Positions 39,501 to 51,663 of a DNA stretch of 64,000 bases are shown here, one piece after another. Made by a program: the position numbers and the translations under genes. The notes under the pieces are model-generated. The model ran no database searches. It was not told the DNA's origin and was given only the letters and a program-made list of their open reading frames with translations. Each line of letters starts with the position of its first letter. Positions within the stretch are counted from its first letter, which is position 1. This stretch comes from Symbiodinium natans (Eukaryota; Sar; Dinophyceae; Suessiales; Symbiodiniaceae). The DNA lies in contig CAJNDS010000001.1 of assembly GCA_905221605.1 (NCBI GenBank), positions 2,720,025-2,784,024 on the forward strand, in the 5' to 3' direction.

Positions 39501-40369
39501 ATGTTGGGCCCATTTCCTCGGAGCCCTGAGATCTGAACCTCCCGCCCCCCCGAGCCGGGACGCCGCCTGCTCTCTTCGGACCCCAGCTAGAGTTCGTTTT
39601 TTTTTTTTTTTTTTTGGGGGGGGGGGTTTAGGATTTAGGGTAAACCCTATAATCCCAAACCAGCCCCCCCCCCCCCCGCCCCCCACACCCTCCCGAACCT
39701 TTACCCCTAGCCTTAGCACGATGTACATTCCAGGCTCAACAGCACCCGCCCGGACGTGCCTTTGCAAAGTTCAGCGAGGGGGTGGAGTGTTGGGGCATTA
39801 GGTCTTTGTAGGGTTCGAGGGCACTAGGGGGTTTTGGTGACCCTACACCCTGAAATCTCGTTGAGGAGTTTGGGGTTCAGGGATTTAGGTCGGTCGGTTT
39901 TTAGCTAGAGAAAACACTCTAGGCGGGCGGGCAATGAGAAGCTTTGAGCCAGTAAAGCGGTCTAGGGTGTAAGGTTTAGCGTTTAGGGTTTGAGGCTTCG
40001 GATTACAAGTGTATATCTCTCGAGACATGACTTTAAAATCTGAACCAGGTCTTCCTTGTAGCCTTGTAGTGCCAAACCCAAGAGACCTAAACCCCCGAAG
40101 CCCCAAGCCTACTTAAACCCTCAAAGAAGCCAACGGCCTAAAACCCGGTTTGCAGGTCATCGCCTCCACAATGGTTTTTCAGGGTTCAGGGTCTAGGGGC
40201 TTTGCAGGGTTTAGGGTTTATACGGTCAAGGGTTTACGCTAAACTGGCATGTTGACTGAAGGCGTCTTCCGTAACGGGGGGCGGGGGGGGGGGCTGATCC
40301 AAAATGATGAGCCCTTTTGGTTCAACCCGAACCCTAAACCCTAAGCCCTAAGCCCTAAAACCTAAACCC

Positions 40370-40405
<36 letters not shown>

Positions 40406-40717
40406 CAATGGTACCCAGGACTGCCTCCACATACGAACGGAGTCCAGTCCGGAGATGGCAACGCGCCTCGGCTTTGGGGCTTGGAGTCCCGAGGTCACAG
40501 GAGCGTAGGGTGTTGGGGTTTTAAGGTTTAGGTTTTAGGGTTTCGGGTTTAGGGTTTAGGGTTTAGGGCTTAAGGTGTTAGGGTTCAAGGTGTCAGGGTT
40601 CAGGGTTCAAGGGTTTTTAGGGCTTAGGACTCAGGGTTTTTGGGGATAGGATGCAGGATGTAGGGTTTAGGACTCAGGGTTTAGGGTTCGAGGTTCCAGC
40701 GTTTTTTGGGTTTAGCG

Positions 40718-40800
40718 TGGGATGTTCACCCTTATACTAGCAGTCCTTAATAGGGATTATAGTACCCCCCCCCATATTACAATCCCAGGACTGTTAGTCT
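40718..40800. repeat. Fold-back element, family A, right end truncated
   Basis: Keeps tgggatgttcacccttatac and tagggattatagtaccc; the right arm stops at ggactgttagtctaag. Confidence 0.7.
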
Positions 40801-41494
40801 AAGGGTTTACGGTTTTAGGGTTCTTTAGGGTTTAGGATTCAGGGTTATACACCCTCCAACTGTGGGCGACCCTAAACCCTTAACTCCCTAAACCCGAAAC
40901 ACCAAACACCCTGAACACCAAGCACCCTGAGCCCTAAACACTAAACGCCCTACACCCTAAACCCTAAACACCCTAAACCCTAAACACCCTAAACCTTTAA
41001 GACCCTAACCTCAACCCTAAACCCTAAGCCGTATACACCCGCGCTGGTCGCCGCCGAGGAGCACGGCAGCTTGAAGGTTTGAAAGCAACGAGCGTCTAGG
41101 AGGGGGCGCTTGAGCGTTTTTGAAGTCTGCTCGCGCTAGAAGGATTTAGGGTTTAAGGTTCAGGGTTCAGGGTTTAAGCTTTAGGGTTTAGGGTAATCGT
41201 GCAGATTGTGTGCAGTTGCGAAGCCGTATGTCTTTGCGCTCAAGATGGCCAGTTGTCCAAGTTCGGGGTAGCGGTAGCCCTAAACCCTAAACCATAGATC
41301 CTAAACCCTAAGGGGGGGTGGTCGTATGGTTTACAGGGACCCCCCCTCCCCCCCGCCAAAGGGTCATACTTTGGCATTGGAGACCTAAGCATGTGTATGT
41401 ATATGGGGGTTTAGGAAAAGATACGGGGCCCTAATGCAGACCCCCCAAATGGTAGGATTTCCTCGGGGCCCTGAACCCTAAACCCTAAACCCAA

Positions 41495-41554
41495 ACATAT
41501 ATATATATATATATAAACATATATATATATATATATGTGAACATATACATATAA

Positions 41555-41590
<36 letters not shown>

Positions 41591-41592
41591 GT
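41495..41592. repeat. AT dinucleotide microsatellite
   Basis: Interrupted (AT)n runs with short ac and ca variants. Open frames through it encode Tyr/Ile dipeptides and are not genes. Confidence 0.9.
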
Positions 41593-44327
41593 AGAGGCGG
41601 ATCTTAGCTCTCTGCAATCATGCAACCCGGCTACTGCCCCACCCCTAACTACACGAGGCCTTCCTTATCCTAAACCCTAAACGTGGATACTTCGGACATG
41701 AGTAGTAGGGGTGTGGGGCAGATTGGGTGCGTTTAGGGTTTTGGAGTCTAGGGTTTGGGGTTCCGGGCTTTTGGGTTTTAGATTCAGGGTTGTAGAATGG
41801 TTGGGATCTCATAGCTTCAAGCACTGGAATGCTTGTTCGAGTGCAGACGTCTCTTTGACGAAGGATTTCGAGGAACAAGTCTGGGGGGACGAAGGCTACC
41901 TGATGTGAAGTTGCGAAGCAGATCTAGGATGCTACTTATAGGGAAATGAACAGAAACTTGCTTGTTTAGTCGAGAGCTATGGCCCCAATTCTCGACCCTG
42001 AACCCTCAACCCTACAAACTTCAAAAAAGGTTATTCGGATGTCCTGTCTACAACCGGAATCAGGAAATGACGATGTAGCGGCTACCGCAGGATCCTTCCC
42101 CGCTTGTTATTTAGCTACATGTAGCATCAGTTCGGGTTCAGGTTTTGGGCTGCAGGGTATCTAAACTCCACCCCAGGCAATCTCAGAGTCATTCCCAATC
42201 AACTAGCTACCCACGCAGTACCGTTCTCGAAGTTTGGCCCCCTTTTTGGGAACCTTGTAACAAGGCTCTGTATGAACAGGAACCCCCCAAAGGGTACCGT
42301 CATTTAGGGAACTGCGCCTTCTTCGGCTCTGGGTCTAGGGACCCGTGCAAGCAAGCCCCGTGGCAGTTCATGCCCAGCGCTTCGCTGCACATGCTGAGGG
42401 TACTCTGCACGAGGCGTCCCTCTTTCAGGGTTCAGCAGGGCGTGTATTCTGTACATCTACATATACATGCATGCATACGTGTATATATCTGTGCATACAT
42501 ACGTGTGTAAATTCATACATGTATGAAAAAATATGAAGCTCGATGAATATGAAAATAAATATAAATATAGATATAAATATAATTATCAATATAAATAAAT
42601 AAATGAATAAATAATATATATATATGTAGACTTTTAATACAGATATACATATTTACCTGTAGACATATGCGCGTGTGCTCCCTCGCTTCGACCAACCCCC
42701 CCCCCCCCCCGCCCCGTGTGTAGAGGAGCCGAGATCTGCTCCGCATGGATTAGCCTGCGAGCCGGAAACCCTAAACCCCAAACCCCAAACCCTAAACCCC
42801 AAACCCTAAACCCTAAACCCTAAGCCCCAAGCCCTAAACCCTAAACACATTTTACACCTGTGAGTCGGAAACCGGGGATTCCCCATTGCCCAACAGTAGG
42901 TAGGGTTGAGGGTTGAGGGTTTAGGGCTGCGGGCTTAGGGTTTAGGGTGTTTGGGGTTTAGGGGTTTAGGGTCTAGGGTGTTTAGGGCTGAGGGTGCTTA
43001 CGGCTTAGGGCTTACGGCTTAGGGTTTAGGGCTTGGGGTTTCCGGTTTAGGGTTCAGGGTTTTGGCCTCGTTGTGGGATTTTATGTCTTGGCTCTTATTG
43101 GAATATGGAGCCTCTGACCTCTAGCACCAAAGAAGGGACAACAACAAAAAGCAGAAGCATAACGCAGGGTTTAGGGTTTAGGGTTTAGGGTTTAGGGTTT
43201 AGGGTTTAGGGCTTAGGGTTTAGGGTTTAGGGTTTAGGGCTTAGGGCTTAGGGTTTAGGGTTTAGGCGCGCCTATTTGCAGACCTGAGAAATCCTGAGAA
43301 GCTGACTCAGCCAATAGCTGAACTGTAAACATTTTGGGTTTGCTCATTTAGTAGGAAGACCTTTGGCTATTGGAGAATTCAGGGAGTAACAGTTGTTTTT
43401 TTGTAAAATCGTTGGGGTCTAGGGTTTAGGGCGTATAGGGTTTTATCATTGGAGTCCTCTGAATATGGAAATTCTGCGACGATGCCGGCCTTAACCTCAG
43501 TCCTCAGTTCACGGTTTAGGGTTAGTGTTTTGGGATGCCTAAACCCTAAACCCTAAACCCTATAAACCCTAAACCCTAAACCCTTTTTTCTGGATTTAAG
43601 TTTTTGGGTGCAGGGTTGCTTAAGTTACCCACTAAGCAACATTGGGCTTTGGGGTTACAGGGGTATAGTTGCACTTTTTTTCCCCTTACATTATGTTAGA
43701 GGCTTAGGGTGTAGGGCCTAGCCTAGCCGAAAATGAAACGCTGCCTCATTCTCGGCAGGGTAGTCCTCGTCGTTTGTGGGCTTCTTGCGTGCCAAATTTG
43801 AGGGCTACTTAGGGGTTGTAGGATTATTTAGGGGTATTTAGGTGGGTTTAGGGTTAGGGACTGTTTAGGGCTGATTTTGCACGGGTCAACGGTCAACCCC
43901 CAACCCTGAACAGGCACCTCCAGAACACTAAACCCCTCAATAATCCTAAACCCTAAACCCTAAACCCTAAACCCCAAAACGCTCGGCGGAGTTCCTCTGG
44001 CTGGCGGTGCGTTTCAAGATAGGCGGGTAGGGCCAGCAGGCGTGAGGGTGATAGGGTTTAGAAGGATGCAGGGGTTGCGGGTTTGAGAATTTAAGGGTTC
44101 AGGGGTTCAAGGTTCAAGGTGTGGGGTTGTGGGGTTTTGGGGACCTGTGGCAGGCTATGGGGAGGTTAGTAAGGAATAGGAGGCCCGACTCCCGGAGACC
44201 TCCAACCCTAAACCCCTAAGTTTCCGAAGCCCCGAGAAACCGAAGCACCTAAACCCTCGACCCCTCTGAGCTCTGAACCCCCAAACCCTAAACCCCTATG
44301 AGCCCTGAACCCCTAAACCCTAAGACC

Positions 44328-44414
44328 CTAAGCACCAGGGATCCTGAGATCTGAAAACCCTAAACCCTAAACCCTAAACCCTAAACTCTAAGCACCAGGG
44401 ACCCTGAGATCTGA
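44328..44414. repeat. 27-bp direct duplication flanking telomere-like repeats
   Basis: The sequence ctaagcaccaggga...gatctga occurs at 44,328-44,354 and 44,388-44,414 with one difference. Between the copies are 33 bp of CCCTAAA repeats. Same architecture as at 36,415-36,543. Confidence 0.8.
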
Positions 44415-45054
44415 TTTCTTATCGCCTGTGAGGGCCCCGGCATCCACAGATTTTCCCAGAGCGCTTGCGGAGCGCCTTGCGGGAGCCGCCAGTTAAAGGA
44501 GGAAGCCTTTTTGGGGTTTAGGGTTTAGGGTGGTGTAGGGTTTATAGGGTTTATAGGGTGTAGGGTTTAGGGTTTAGGGTTTAGGGTTTAGGGTGTTCCA
44601 AAGTGCCGCGGTCCCGACCCGCGCCAGTGGTGGCGGGTCGGGCCGCCTCGGAGCAGCGGATCCCACCCCAGCCACCCAAACTGCCGCCTTTTTCGGGTTT
44701 AGAGCGGTCTACCCTCCACGGCCCCCCTATCAAGGGGGCTTACACCTCGAGTCTCCCCGCTGGCCGGGGTGGGACGTGTTGACTGCTGCTGTTGCTTGAG
44801 CCTACACTTTCCTGGATCAACAGGGAGCGGGACAATCTGTTTCACGCATACTGTGTTTAAGACACCCTCAAGCCCAATTCCGGACCCAAGCTCATTCATA
44901 TGGCAGAATGGCGAGGGCCAAGCGCGGAAGGCCCGGCCACCCGCTGGCGCAAGGGCCCTGGCGGGAGCAACTGCGGGGGCGACCCTGGCGGGGGCAACCC
45001 TGGCACGGGCAACCCTGGAAGGGGCAAGGCGAGGTTTTTTTGTATTAAAAATAC

Positions 45055-45167
45055 CTTCTTATTTCCTTACTGGCTCAAAACCCAACTTTTCAACTTTTGG
45101 ACTTCCTATAAGGTAGTTTATTCTGAAAGTTCCAACTTTATTTCCTTGGGTTTTGGGCCAGTAAGTT
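45055..45167. repeat. Fold-back element inside the minisatellite
   Basis: Ends cttactggctcaaaaccca and tgggttttgggccagtaag are a 19-bp inverted repeat with one mismatch. The AT-rich interior contrasts with the GC-rich array around it. Confidence 0.7.
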
Positions 45168-45639
45168 TCTCTCTCTACATATATATATATATATATATAT
45201 GTATATATGTCAACCTTGGCGGGGGCAACCCTGGCGGGGCCCTGGCGGGTGACTACTAATGGGAAACCCTGGCAAAAAACTAATAGAGAACTTTGACAGG
45301 GCCCTTCGCACTTGAAGCCCTGCTCGGCAACTAAACAAAACTTCATAGAGAAGGACGACGAAGCCTCGCCAGCGCGCGAAGAGGACGAGGTGCATAGGGC
45401 CGTCGCAGAGAAGGTGCACAATTCCTGAGTAGGCGACGTGAGGAGGCGCGGAACCCTGACAGGGCAACCCGGCGAGGGCAATGTCACCCTGGCGGGGGCA
45501 ACCCTGGCGGGGCGACCCTGCCAAGGGCAACCCTAACTCGGCGGCAACCCTGGCGGGAGCAACGCTGGTGGGGGCAACCCTGGTGGGGGCAACCCTGGCA
45601 GGGGTAAAACTGGGCAACCCGGCGGGGTTGCGATAAAAA

Positions 45640-46010
45640 CCATTAAATCTACTGGACGTCTTAATTTTAAAATAGAATGACATTGAAAGACTTCTCATAA
45701 AGTAAAATAGGATGAAAGATAATGAATCCTGCATTTTTATTTGGTACAGCTTTTAGCATAGCATATTGGCATAAGAAATACCATTCAGGTACGATATGTA
45801 AGGGAGTAAGTAATCCACATGCTTCTACTGCATTCACTGGATGTGAGAAAGAAGAGAAGCCGAAATGAATTTGAAGAAGATATAGATCGAGAATTAATAT
45901 CTTTCCATAGAACTCTTTACTAATAATGAAAGGGAAAAATGCCATTTTATTATTAGTGGAATTCCTTAAAGGAATATTAGAAGATAGAAAATGTAGATTA
46001 AAAATATAAA
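45640..46010 (-). pseudogene. cob: Mitochondrial cytochrome b fragment in nuclear-type DNA
   Basis: An AT-rich insert within the GC-rich minisatellite. On the minus strand (about 45,945-45,667) it encodes the C-terminal part of cytochrome b: a membrane-like stretch, SHPVNAVE, then TPLHIVPEWYFL and KAVPNKNAGF, which are diagnostic of the heme protein's Q-site region. Dinoflagellate mitochondrial genomes are known for many cob fragments and repeats, and nuclear transfers are common. The frame has no start region and no complete gene. It is either a mitochondrial insertion in the nucleus or, if the minisatellite is organellar, a misjoined mitochondrial segment. Confidence 0.8.
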
Positions 46011-46812
46011 AAATGGCGGGACAACCCTGGGCATCCTGGCGGGCAACCCTGGCGGGGGCAACCCTGGCGGGGGCAACCCTGGCGGGGGCAACCCTGGCGG
46101 GGGCAACCCTGGCGGGGGCAACCCTGGCGGGGCAACCTGACAGGGCAACCCTGGCGGGGCGGGGGCAACCCTGGCAGGGGCAAGGTGAGGTATAAACATA
46201 TATTTATTTCTATATGTCTGGACCCTGGCGGGGGCCACTAATGGAGAACTTTGGCAGTTCATAGACAAGGACGACGAAGCATACAGGTGCACAATTCCTA
46301 TTCCTGCGAGGCCAATTTCGGGGGGGCAACCGGAGGGGGCAACCCTGCTGGTGGGGGCAACGCTGTCACCCTGGTGGGGGCAACTGGCGGGGGGAACCCT
46401 GGCGGGGGCAACCCTGACGGGGGCAACTGGTGGGGGCAACGGGGCAACCCTGCCCGACGGCAACCCTGGTGGGGAACATGGGCGGGGCAGCCCTGACGGG
46501 AGCAACCCTGGTGGGGGCAACCCTGCCGGGGGGCCACCCTGGCGGGGGCCATCCTGGCGGGAACAACCCTGGCGGGGGCAACCCTGGCGGGGCAACGGCT
46601 GGCGGGGGCAACCCTGGTGGGGGCAACCCTGGTGGGGGCAACCCTGGCGGGGGCAACCTGGCTGGCGGCGGGGGGCAACCCTGGCGGGGGAACCCTGGCG
46701 GGGGCAACCTGGCGGGGGCGCAACAGCTTCTTAGGCCCGACCTCCCCCGCCGGGGTCGCGCGTCGGGGGATTAGGGTTAATCCATTATTACATTGTGCCC
46801 TATGGCTAGCAG

Positions 46813-46916
46813 GGATGCATCAGGTGTGGCAAGCTCGATCTGCTTGGCAAAGCAAGCAGATCTCGAAGCGGTAGCGTTCAGTTGTACCGGCCGCCGCCTG
46901 GCGCGGGCGGCCTATG
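46813..46916 (+). CDS. Candidate exon, function unknown
   Basis: After ctagcag an open block reads DASGVASSICLAKQADLEAV and ends in RRLARAAY before a GT (gtttag). Codons end mostly in C/G. It lies between the minisatellite and a heptamer run. No family recognised. Confidence 0.35.
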
Positions 46917-47590
46917 GTTTAGGTTTAGGGTTTAGGGAGAAGTATTTAGGGTTTAGGGTGTTGGGTTTAGGGCTTAAGGAGGCATACAAACAATCCCTAC
47001 ATTGGGGTCTAACGTCTGCAAAGAATGCCTGCGTTGGGCCATTTGGAGCCTTTTGAAGCCTTAAGCTTAGGGTTCATGATGAACCCTGAACCCCGAACCC
47101 CCTAAACCCTTATGAAGGGGTTGTGGCTGGTTGGATGCTCTCTCATGTTCATATGCTTTGTAAGCCCTAAACCTTAAACCCTGAGGAGGCGCCACATAGC
47201 TAAAAGGCTTATGCAGAGATTGGCTTCGATAGCTTTGGTGTGCAGCCCCCCCTGAGTTGAACCCCTTAACTCTGAGACCCCTAAACCCAAACCATGCTAG
47301 ATCCTACAAGCCCTTCATAAGGGGCTGTAGAGAAGACACACTCTGCTGGGGTTTAGGGCTTAGGGCACAGCAAGCGGAATGTCCACGAACATTCAAGGAT
47401 CGCCGTCAGGCCTGGGCTCGAATAGGGTTTGGGGTTTGGGGTTTGGGGTTTAGGGTTTAGGGTTTAGGGTTTAGGGCTTAGGGCTTAGGGCTTAGGGCTT
47501 AGGGCTTAGGGCTTAGGGTTTAGGTTTAGGGCACGGGCGGGTTGCGATTTCTCGGGCGACCTCCATCAAATCTCAGAACATCTTGCTGGC

Positions 47591-47692
47591 TGGGATGTTC
47601 CCCCTTATACTAGCAGTCCTTTAGTGAGGATTATAGTACCCTCCTACTATAATCCCTATTGAGGACTCTTAGTATAAGAGGGAACATCCCAA
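47591..47692. repeat. Fold-back element, family A, near-consensus copy
   Basis: From tgggatgttcccccttatac to the complementary gtataagagggaacatccca; the two arms match almost base for base and the loop is short. Confidence 0.88.
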
Positions 47693-48772
47693 GTTGCTGG
47701 CCTTAAAGCCTCAACCAGGGGCCTGCCCACAGCCAACGCCGCTGTGGGCCTGGCCTAAGTGGCATGCAGCTGGCTTCTTGGGCAAACTGCGAAACTTGAG
47801 GGGATTGCTCTGAGTCAAAGGTTTTGAGACCAACCCTCTCAGCTTAGGGTTTAGGGTTTAGGGTTTAGGCTTTTGGGTCTAGGCTTTAGGGTTTGGAGTT
47901 TAGGATTTAGGGTTTTAGTGTTCGTGTTGTAAGGGTGAGTCCTGGGGCCGTCTGCTGGACCACACGACCTGCTAAGCAGGTGCGATTTTCAATGACGCAT
48001 CATGCACCACCCGAAAGTGCTGTTGCAGGGTTTCAGGGCTTTGTGTCTAGGAGTCGAGGAGCGAATGTGAGGCACTTGCAGCCTTTAGCATGAGCACGGT
48101 TCCGGAGGGCTGCCATTCGTCTCTTGGCGCAGGGCTGCGGCTGGGGTATATAGTGTCGCTCGCAGGGCTTTCACATGCAGAGTATGCCTTGCTGCGGGCA
48201 GCTCTTAAACGCTTGAAGGCATGACACAAGCACAAGACCTGTGAGCCCGGACAGCACGCCCTCAAGCTGCAGATGGACCCACCCACACATACTACTCGGC
48301 TTCTAAACAAGTCATAGCCCGCTCCAAACTCTAAACCCTAAACCCTAAACTCTAAACTCTAAACTCTAAACTCTAAACTCTAAACCCTAAACTCTAACCC
48401 TAAACCCTGCCTATCAGCTTAATCTTTGCACTGCTTCCGTGCTGCTCGCCATGCTGCCGGCAGGCGGGTGAAGAGCCGAAACCCTCAGTCCTGAACCACG
48501 ATCCTCTGGGGTTTAGGGTTCAGGGTTCAGGGTTCAGGGTTTATAGGGTTTAGGGGATCCCCTGCTCAGTTGAACACTTTAATTTGGGGCCTTTAGCCAT
48601 AAACACCCCAAAAGTCGAGGACCTGTACGGAGTAGGGTGCATGGTTTAGGGTTTTTAGGGTTAGGGTTTAGGGTTAGGGTTGTCAGCTTCTATTTAAGGT
48701 CGCGGGGAGAGCAAACCCTAATCCCTAAACCCTAACCCTAAACCCCTTGGACCCGCGAAAGTTCCTGGGCAG

Positions 48773-48828
48773 GAAGTGGCGCAGCTTTCATTGCGCCCGC
48801 CGTGGCGCGCACCCTTCGTGCTGATCAG
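48773..48828 (+). CDS. Candidate exon, function unknown
   Basis: After ctgggcag it reads EVAQLSLRPPWRAPFVLI plus two bases and ends at a GC (gcctag), with the same boundary signals as the assigned exons. No family recognised. Confidence 0.35.
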
Positions 48829-49499
48829 GCCTAGGGAACGAGAAGGTTTTGGGGGCTTTGGGGCATCGCAAAAACAGCTTCGCCCTAATCTTATTGGTTC
48901 TTAGTGGGAAATTGGGGAATGAGGTACCCCATATAAAAATAGCCCTAAACCCCAGACCTTAAACGCTAATTAAGTCACTAATTCCCTGATTCTGTACTAA
49001 GAAGAACTAGTGGGTAAACTCTTAGACCCTGAACTCAAAGAATCCAGAGGTTCAAGGTGAATGACTTCGGTTACTGGGTTACAGGGTGTTTAGGTTTTTG
49101 CGTTACAGAGTTTAGGGTTTGGCGCTTAGGGTCTGGGGTTACAGGGTTTATGGTTACGGTTTAGGGTTTAGGGTTAAAGGGTGGTTTGACAAACCTTTCA
49201 AAACTGACATGCGGCTTAGGCTTTTTTAAGGTTGTTTTGTTTTGTCATGTTTTTTTTTTTTTTTTTTTTTTTTTGGGGGGGGGGGGGGGGTGGTGGTTTA
49301 GGGTTCACGGTTTTAGGGTTTAGTCTTTTAGGGGGTTTAAAAGATCTTTGAAGGATTTTGAGGGTTCTAGATACCCTTCAAAGAAGGGGAGAGGGGGGGG
49401 GGGGGGGCATTTGCGTCAATTGTTGGGCAGCAGTTGCCCGTTTTTTTTCAAAAGGCACATCATGGCTCCTGGCACAAAGTTTCTCTAGGCAGGTTTTAG

Positions 49500-49610
49500 A
49501 ATATGGGTGGTTGTCAAAATTATGATCCCTTTTGGGGTACCCTAAATATTAGGTGCCGTATTTTAATAGGGATCCAAAAAGGGACCATATTTTTGACAAC
49601 CACCCATATC
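49500..49610. repeat. Fold-back element, family D
   Basis: A 19-bp terminal inverted repeat (atatgggtggttgtcaaaa and its complement) encloses gatcccttttggggtacc and a complementary agggatccaaaaagggac arm. Single copy in this window. Confidence 0.75.
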
Positions 49611-49904
49611 ATATCCACCCTTATCCCTGAACCTTAAATGAACACCTTAAACCCCTGCTGTACTCTTCTGTCTAAGGTTGGAACCATGGGCCTTTGGTCC
49701 CTCACCCTTGTTTCAAGGGGTTTAAAAAGGATCCGAAGTATGGGCCCCTTACTATGTATAGTGTCAAAAAAGGGTCATACAACAAGGGGCCTAAATTAAG
49801 GGCCCCGACCTCGGATCCCCTAATGCCGCCTGTGCAGGCTGCAGAAGTTGCGGGCCCTTACGCCAGGCGCCACTTCGTTCTCCAACGAGTTAATCTCTAG
49901 ACCA

Positions 49905-50200
49905 AGTATGAAAACCATAAGTTAATCCAAACAAAAGGTGCAAAAAAAGAAATAATTCAATGCGAGGTGAGTTCCAGTCCAGCAACACATATTAAACCCT
50001 GTAAAGATACATGGAATTATAGTCAGAGCAAAGAACAATAACCAAGAACGATTTGTGAGAAAACAATGAATCTGATGTAACTTCTACATGTTTAGATTTC
50101 CAAAATACCAATAACTTATGTACAGGCTAGTAATTCAATACACTTCTATCGGTTTTACTACTAGCCCGTACAGATAATAGATCATAAATGGGGGGGCAAA
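49905..50200. other. AT-rich anomalous segment
   Basis: About 300 bp without heptamers and much richer in A/T than the flanks. A stem is visible (gtacaggctagtaa near 50,121 and tactagcccgtac near 50,158). It may be organelle-derived, for example a fragment of mitochondrial rRNA, but I cannot show this. Confidence 0.35.
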
Positions 50201-50379
50201 AGGAGAGAAGAAAGAAACCCCCATGAATGCAGTCTCACACAATAGGGTTTATGGGGTTTAGAGGGTTTTATAGGGTTTATAGGGTTTGGGGTTAGGGAAA
50301 AAAGCCGGCCGCAACCCCCCTAAATCATTGTTTCGGGTTTAGGGGTCTTAACTCTGGACCCTAAACCCTAAATTGGGAG

Positions 50380-50416
50380 GTGGCCGCCTCAGCGCGAGCC
50401 AGCCGCGTGTTGCGGC
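50380..50416 (+). CDS. Candidate exon, function unknown
   Basis: After attgggag it reads VAASARASRVLR plus one base before gtaggc. Boundary signals fit; the peptide is Ala/Arg-rich and not diagnostic. Confidence 0.3.
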
Positions 50417-51107
50417 GTAGGCCGCGCGAGTCGGGGAGGATTGCGGGCCTGGGGTTTAGGATGTAGGGTTTCGGGTTAGGGTTTAGGGTTTAGGGTTTAG
50501 GGTTTAGGGTTTAGGGTTTCAGGGTTTCAGGGTTTCGGGTCTCAGGGTTTCAGGGTTTCAGGGTTTCAGGGTTCTGGTTTGCGGGTTGAGGTTCATAGTT
50601 TTTTGGGTCGAAGGGCGCTCCCGCGGGGGGCTGCTAATTCTTCGGGAGGGTTCTGAGGTCTCATATTTGAGGCCCAAGAGCCTTATGCATTGGAGACAGG
50701 TTGGCACTGAAACACAGGACTTACCAGACTTCTCACGGACTTCCTCCCACCGTTTCCAGGTTTAGCTAGGATTCAGGGTGTAGGGTCCAGGGTTGGGCAA
50801 GTTGGGATTTGAGGAGCAGGGCAAAGTGTGGGAGGTACGTGTTCTGTTTGTGCTCCAAATCCAAACTGCGTAGCCCCTAATGGAGTGGTCGGGCATGGGA
50901 AGCTCTCCAGGCCAGTAGGTTTTGGCTGATTGGCAGGGGCCCTAAGTTGTCTTAGAATCTTAGAGAACTATAACTTAGCCTTAGCCCCTAGACTTAAACC
51001 CTAAACCCTAAACCCTAAGCCCTAAACCCTAAACTCTAAACCCTAAACCCTAAACCCCTTAAGTTCGTACGCAAGGGGGTCTTCCTGTAAACGAAGGACA
51101 TGGCGAG

Positions 51108-51148
51108 GCTCAAGCCGTCTCTGACAAACGCACAAACCTGGATAGCTT
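51108..51148 (+). CDS. Candidate exon, function unknown
   Basis: After tggcgag it reads LKPSLTNAQTWIA plus one base before gtaaaa. No family recognised. Confidence 0.3.
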
Positions 51149-51663
51149 GTAAAAGCCATATCGAGGGTTTAGGGTTTAGGGTTCAGGGCTTAGGGGTATT
51201 TCCCAAAAACGGGTTTAGGGTTGTTAACCCCCAAATATGCAAAGATCCTGATGACTGGCCCCAAATAGGTACTAGGTGCCCTGACTTTCGGAAACATCCA
51301 TGTACGCGTCCTCCCACCCAAAAGCACACCTAAGAGCCATGCTTTACTGCCTCCTTAGATTGCCGAATCGTCCCCCTAAACCCTAAACCCTAAACCCTAA
51401 ACCCTAAACCCTAAACCCTCTAAACAACCCTGAGCAAGCCGAAGAAACCCCTAAACAACCCTAAGCAATCCTATAAATAACCCTGAACAACATTGAACAA
51501 CCCTACAAACAACCAAAAAACCCTAAACCCTAAACCCTAAACCCTAAACCCTAAACCCAAAAGGCCCCGTCCCGGTGGCAGCGGCTGCTACGGCATCGCT
51601 GGCTGCAGCCAGGCGCCGATCGCGACGAGGCCCGCTGTTTCGGGCTTAGGTTGTCTGGCTTGA

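Larger units (their letters stand above)
39310..44590. other. Heptamer-rich stretch without an assigned gene
   Basis: Contains heptamer runs in both orientations, homopolymer tracts (30 C at 40,373-40,402; T and G runs at 39,596-39,630), AT microsatellites (41,495-41,592 and 42,540-42,660) and small open blocks such as 39,734-39,770 and 41,040-41,075 (ALVAAEEHGSLK). The end of the CFA gene probably lies here. I cannot support any complete gene. Confidence 0.5.
44940..46725. repeat. GC-rich 15-bp minisatellite cluster
   Basis: Blocks of the unit ggcaaccctggcggg (with ggtggg, tgacggg and shorter variants) lie at about 44,950-45,022, 45,210-45,250, 45,455-45,632, 46,015-46,180 and 46,320-46,722. 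The 15-bp period keeps every frame open on both strands (for example Gly-Ala-Thr-Leu-Ala repeats), which explains several long apparent ORFs here; I do not call them genes. Spacers between blocks share aagaggacgacgaagc-type and ggtgcacaattcct sequences, so there is a higher-order repeat. Confidence 0.85.
46930..49500. other. Heptamer-rich stretch, no gene assigned
   Basis: Has a CTTAGGG variant array (47,470-47,515), runs of TCTAAAC variants (48,325-48,400), a T20/G17 homopolymer pair near 49,250-49,290 and a ~300-bp heptamer-free piece at 48,000-48,310 in which I see nothing recognisable. One candidate exon is listed separately. Confidence 0.5.

Noticed and set aside
42513-42746. Tyr/Ile-rich ORFs around AT microsatellites
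   Set aside because: Translation of AT-rich simple repeats; no coding signature.
44900-46774. Several long overlapping ORFs of GATLAG, GGGNP or RQGCP repeats
   Set aside because: A 15-bp repeat without stops opens all frames on both strands; there is no evidence of which, if any, is translated.
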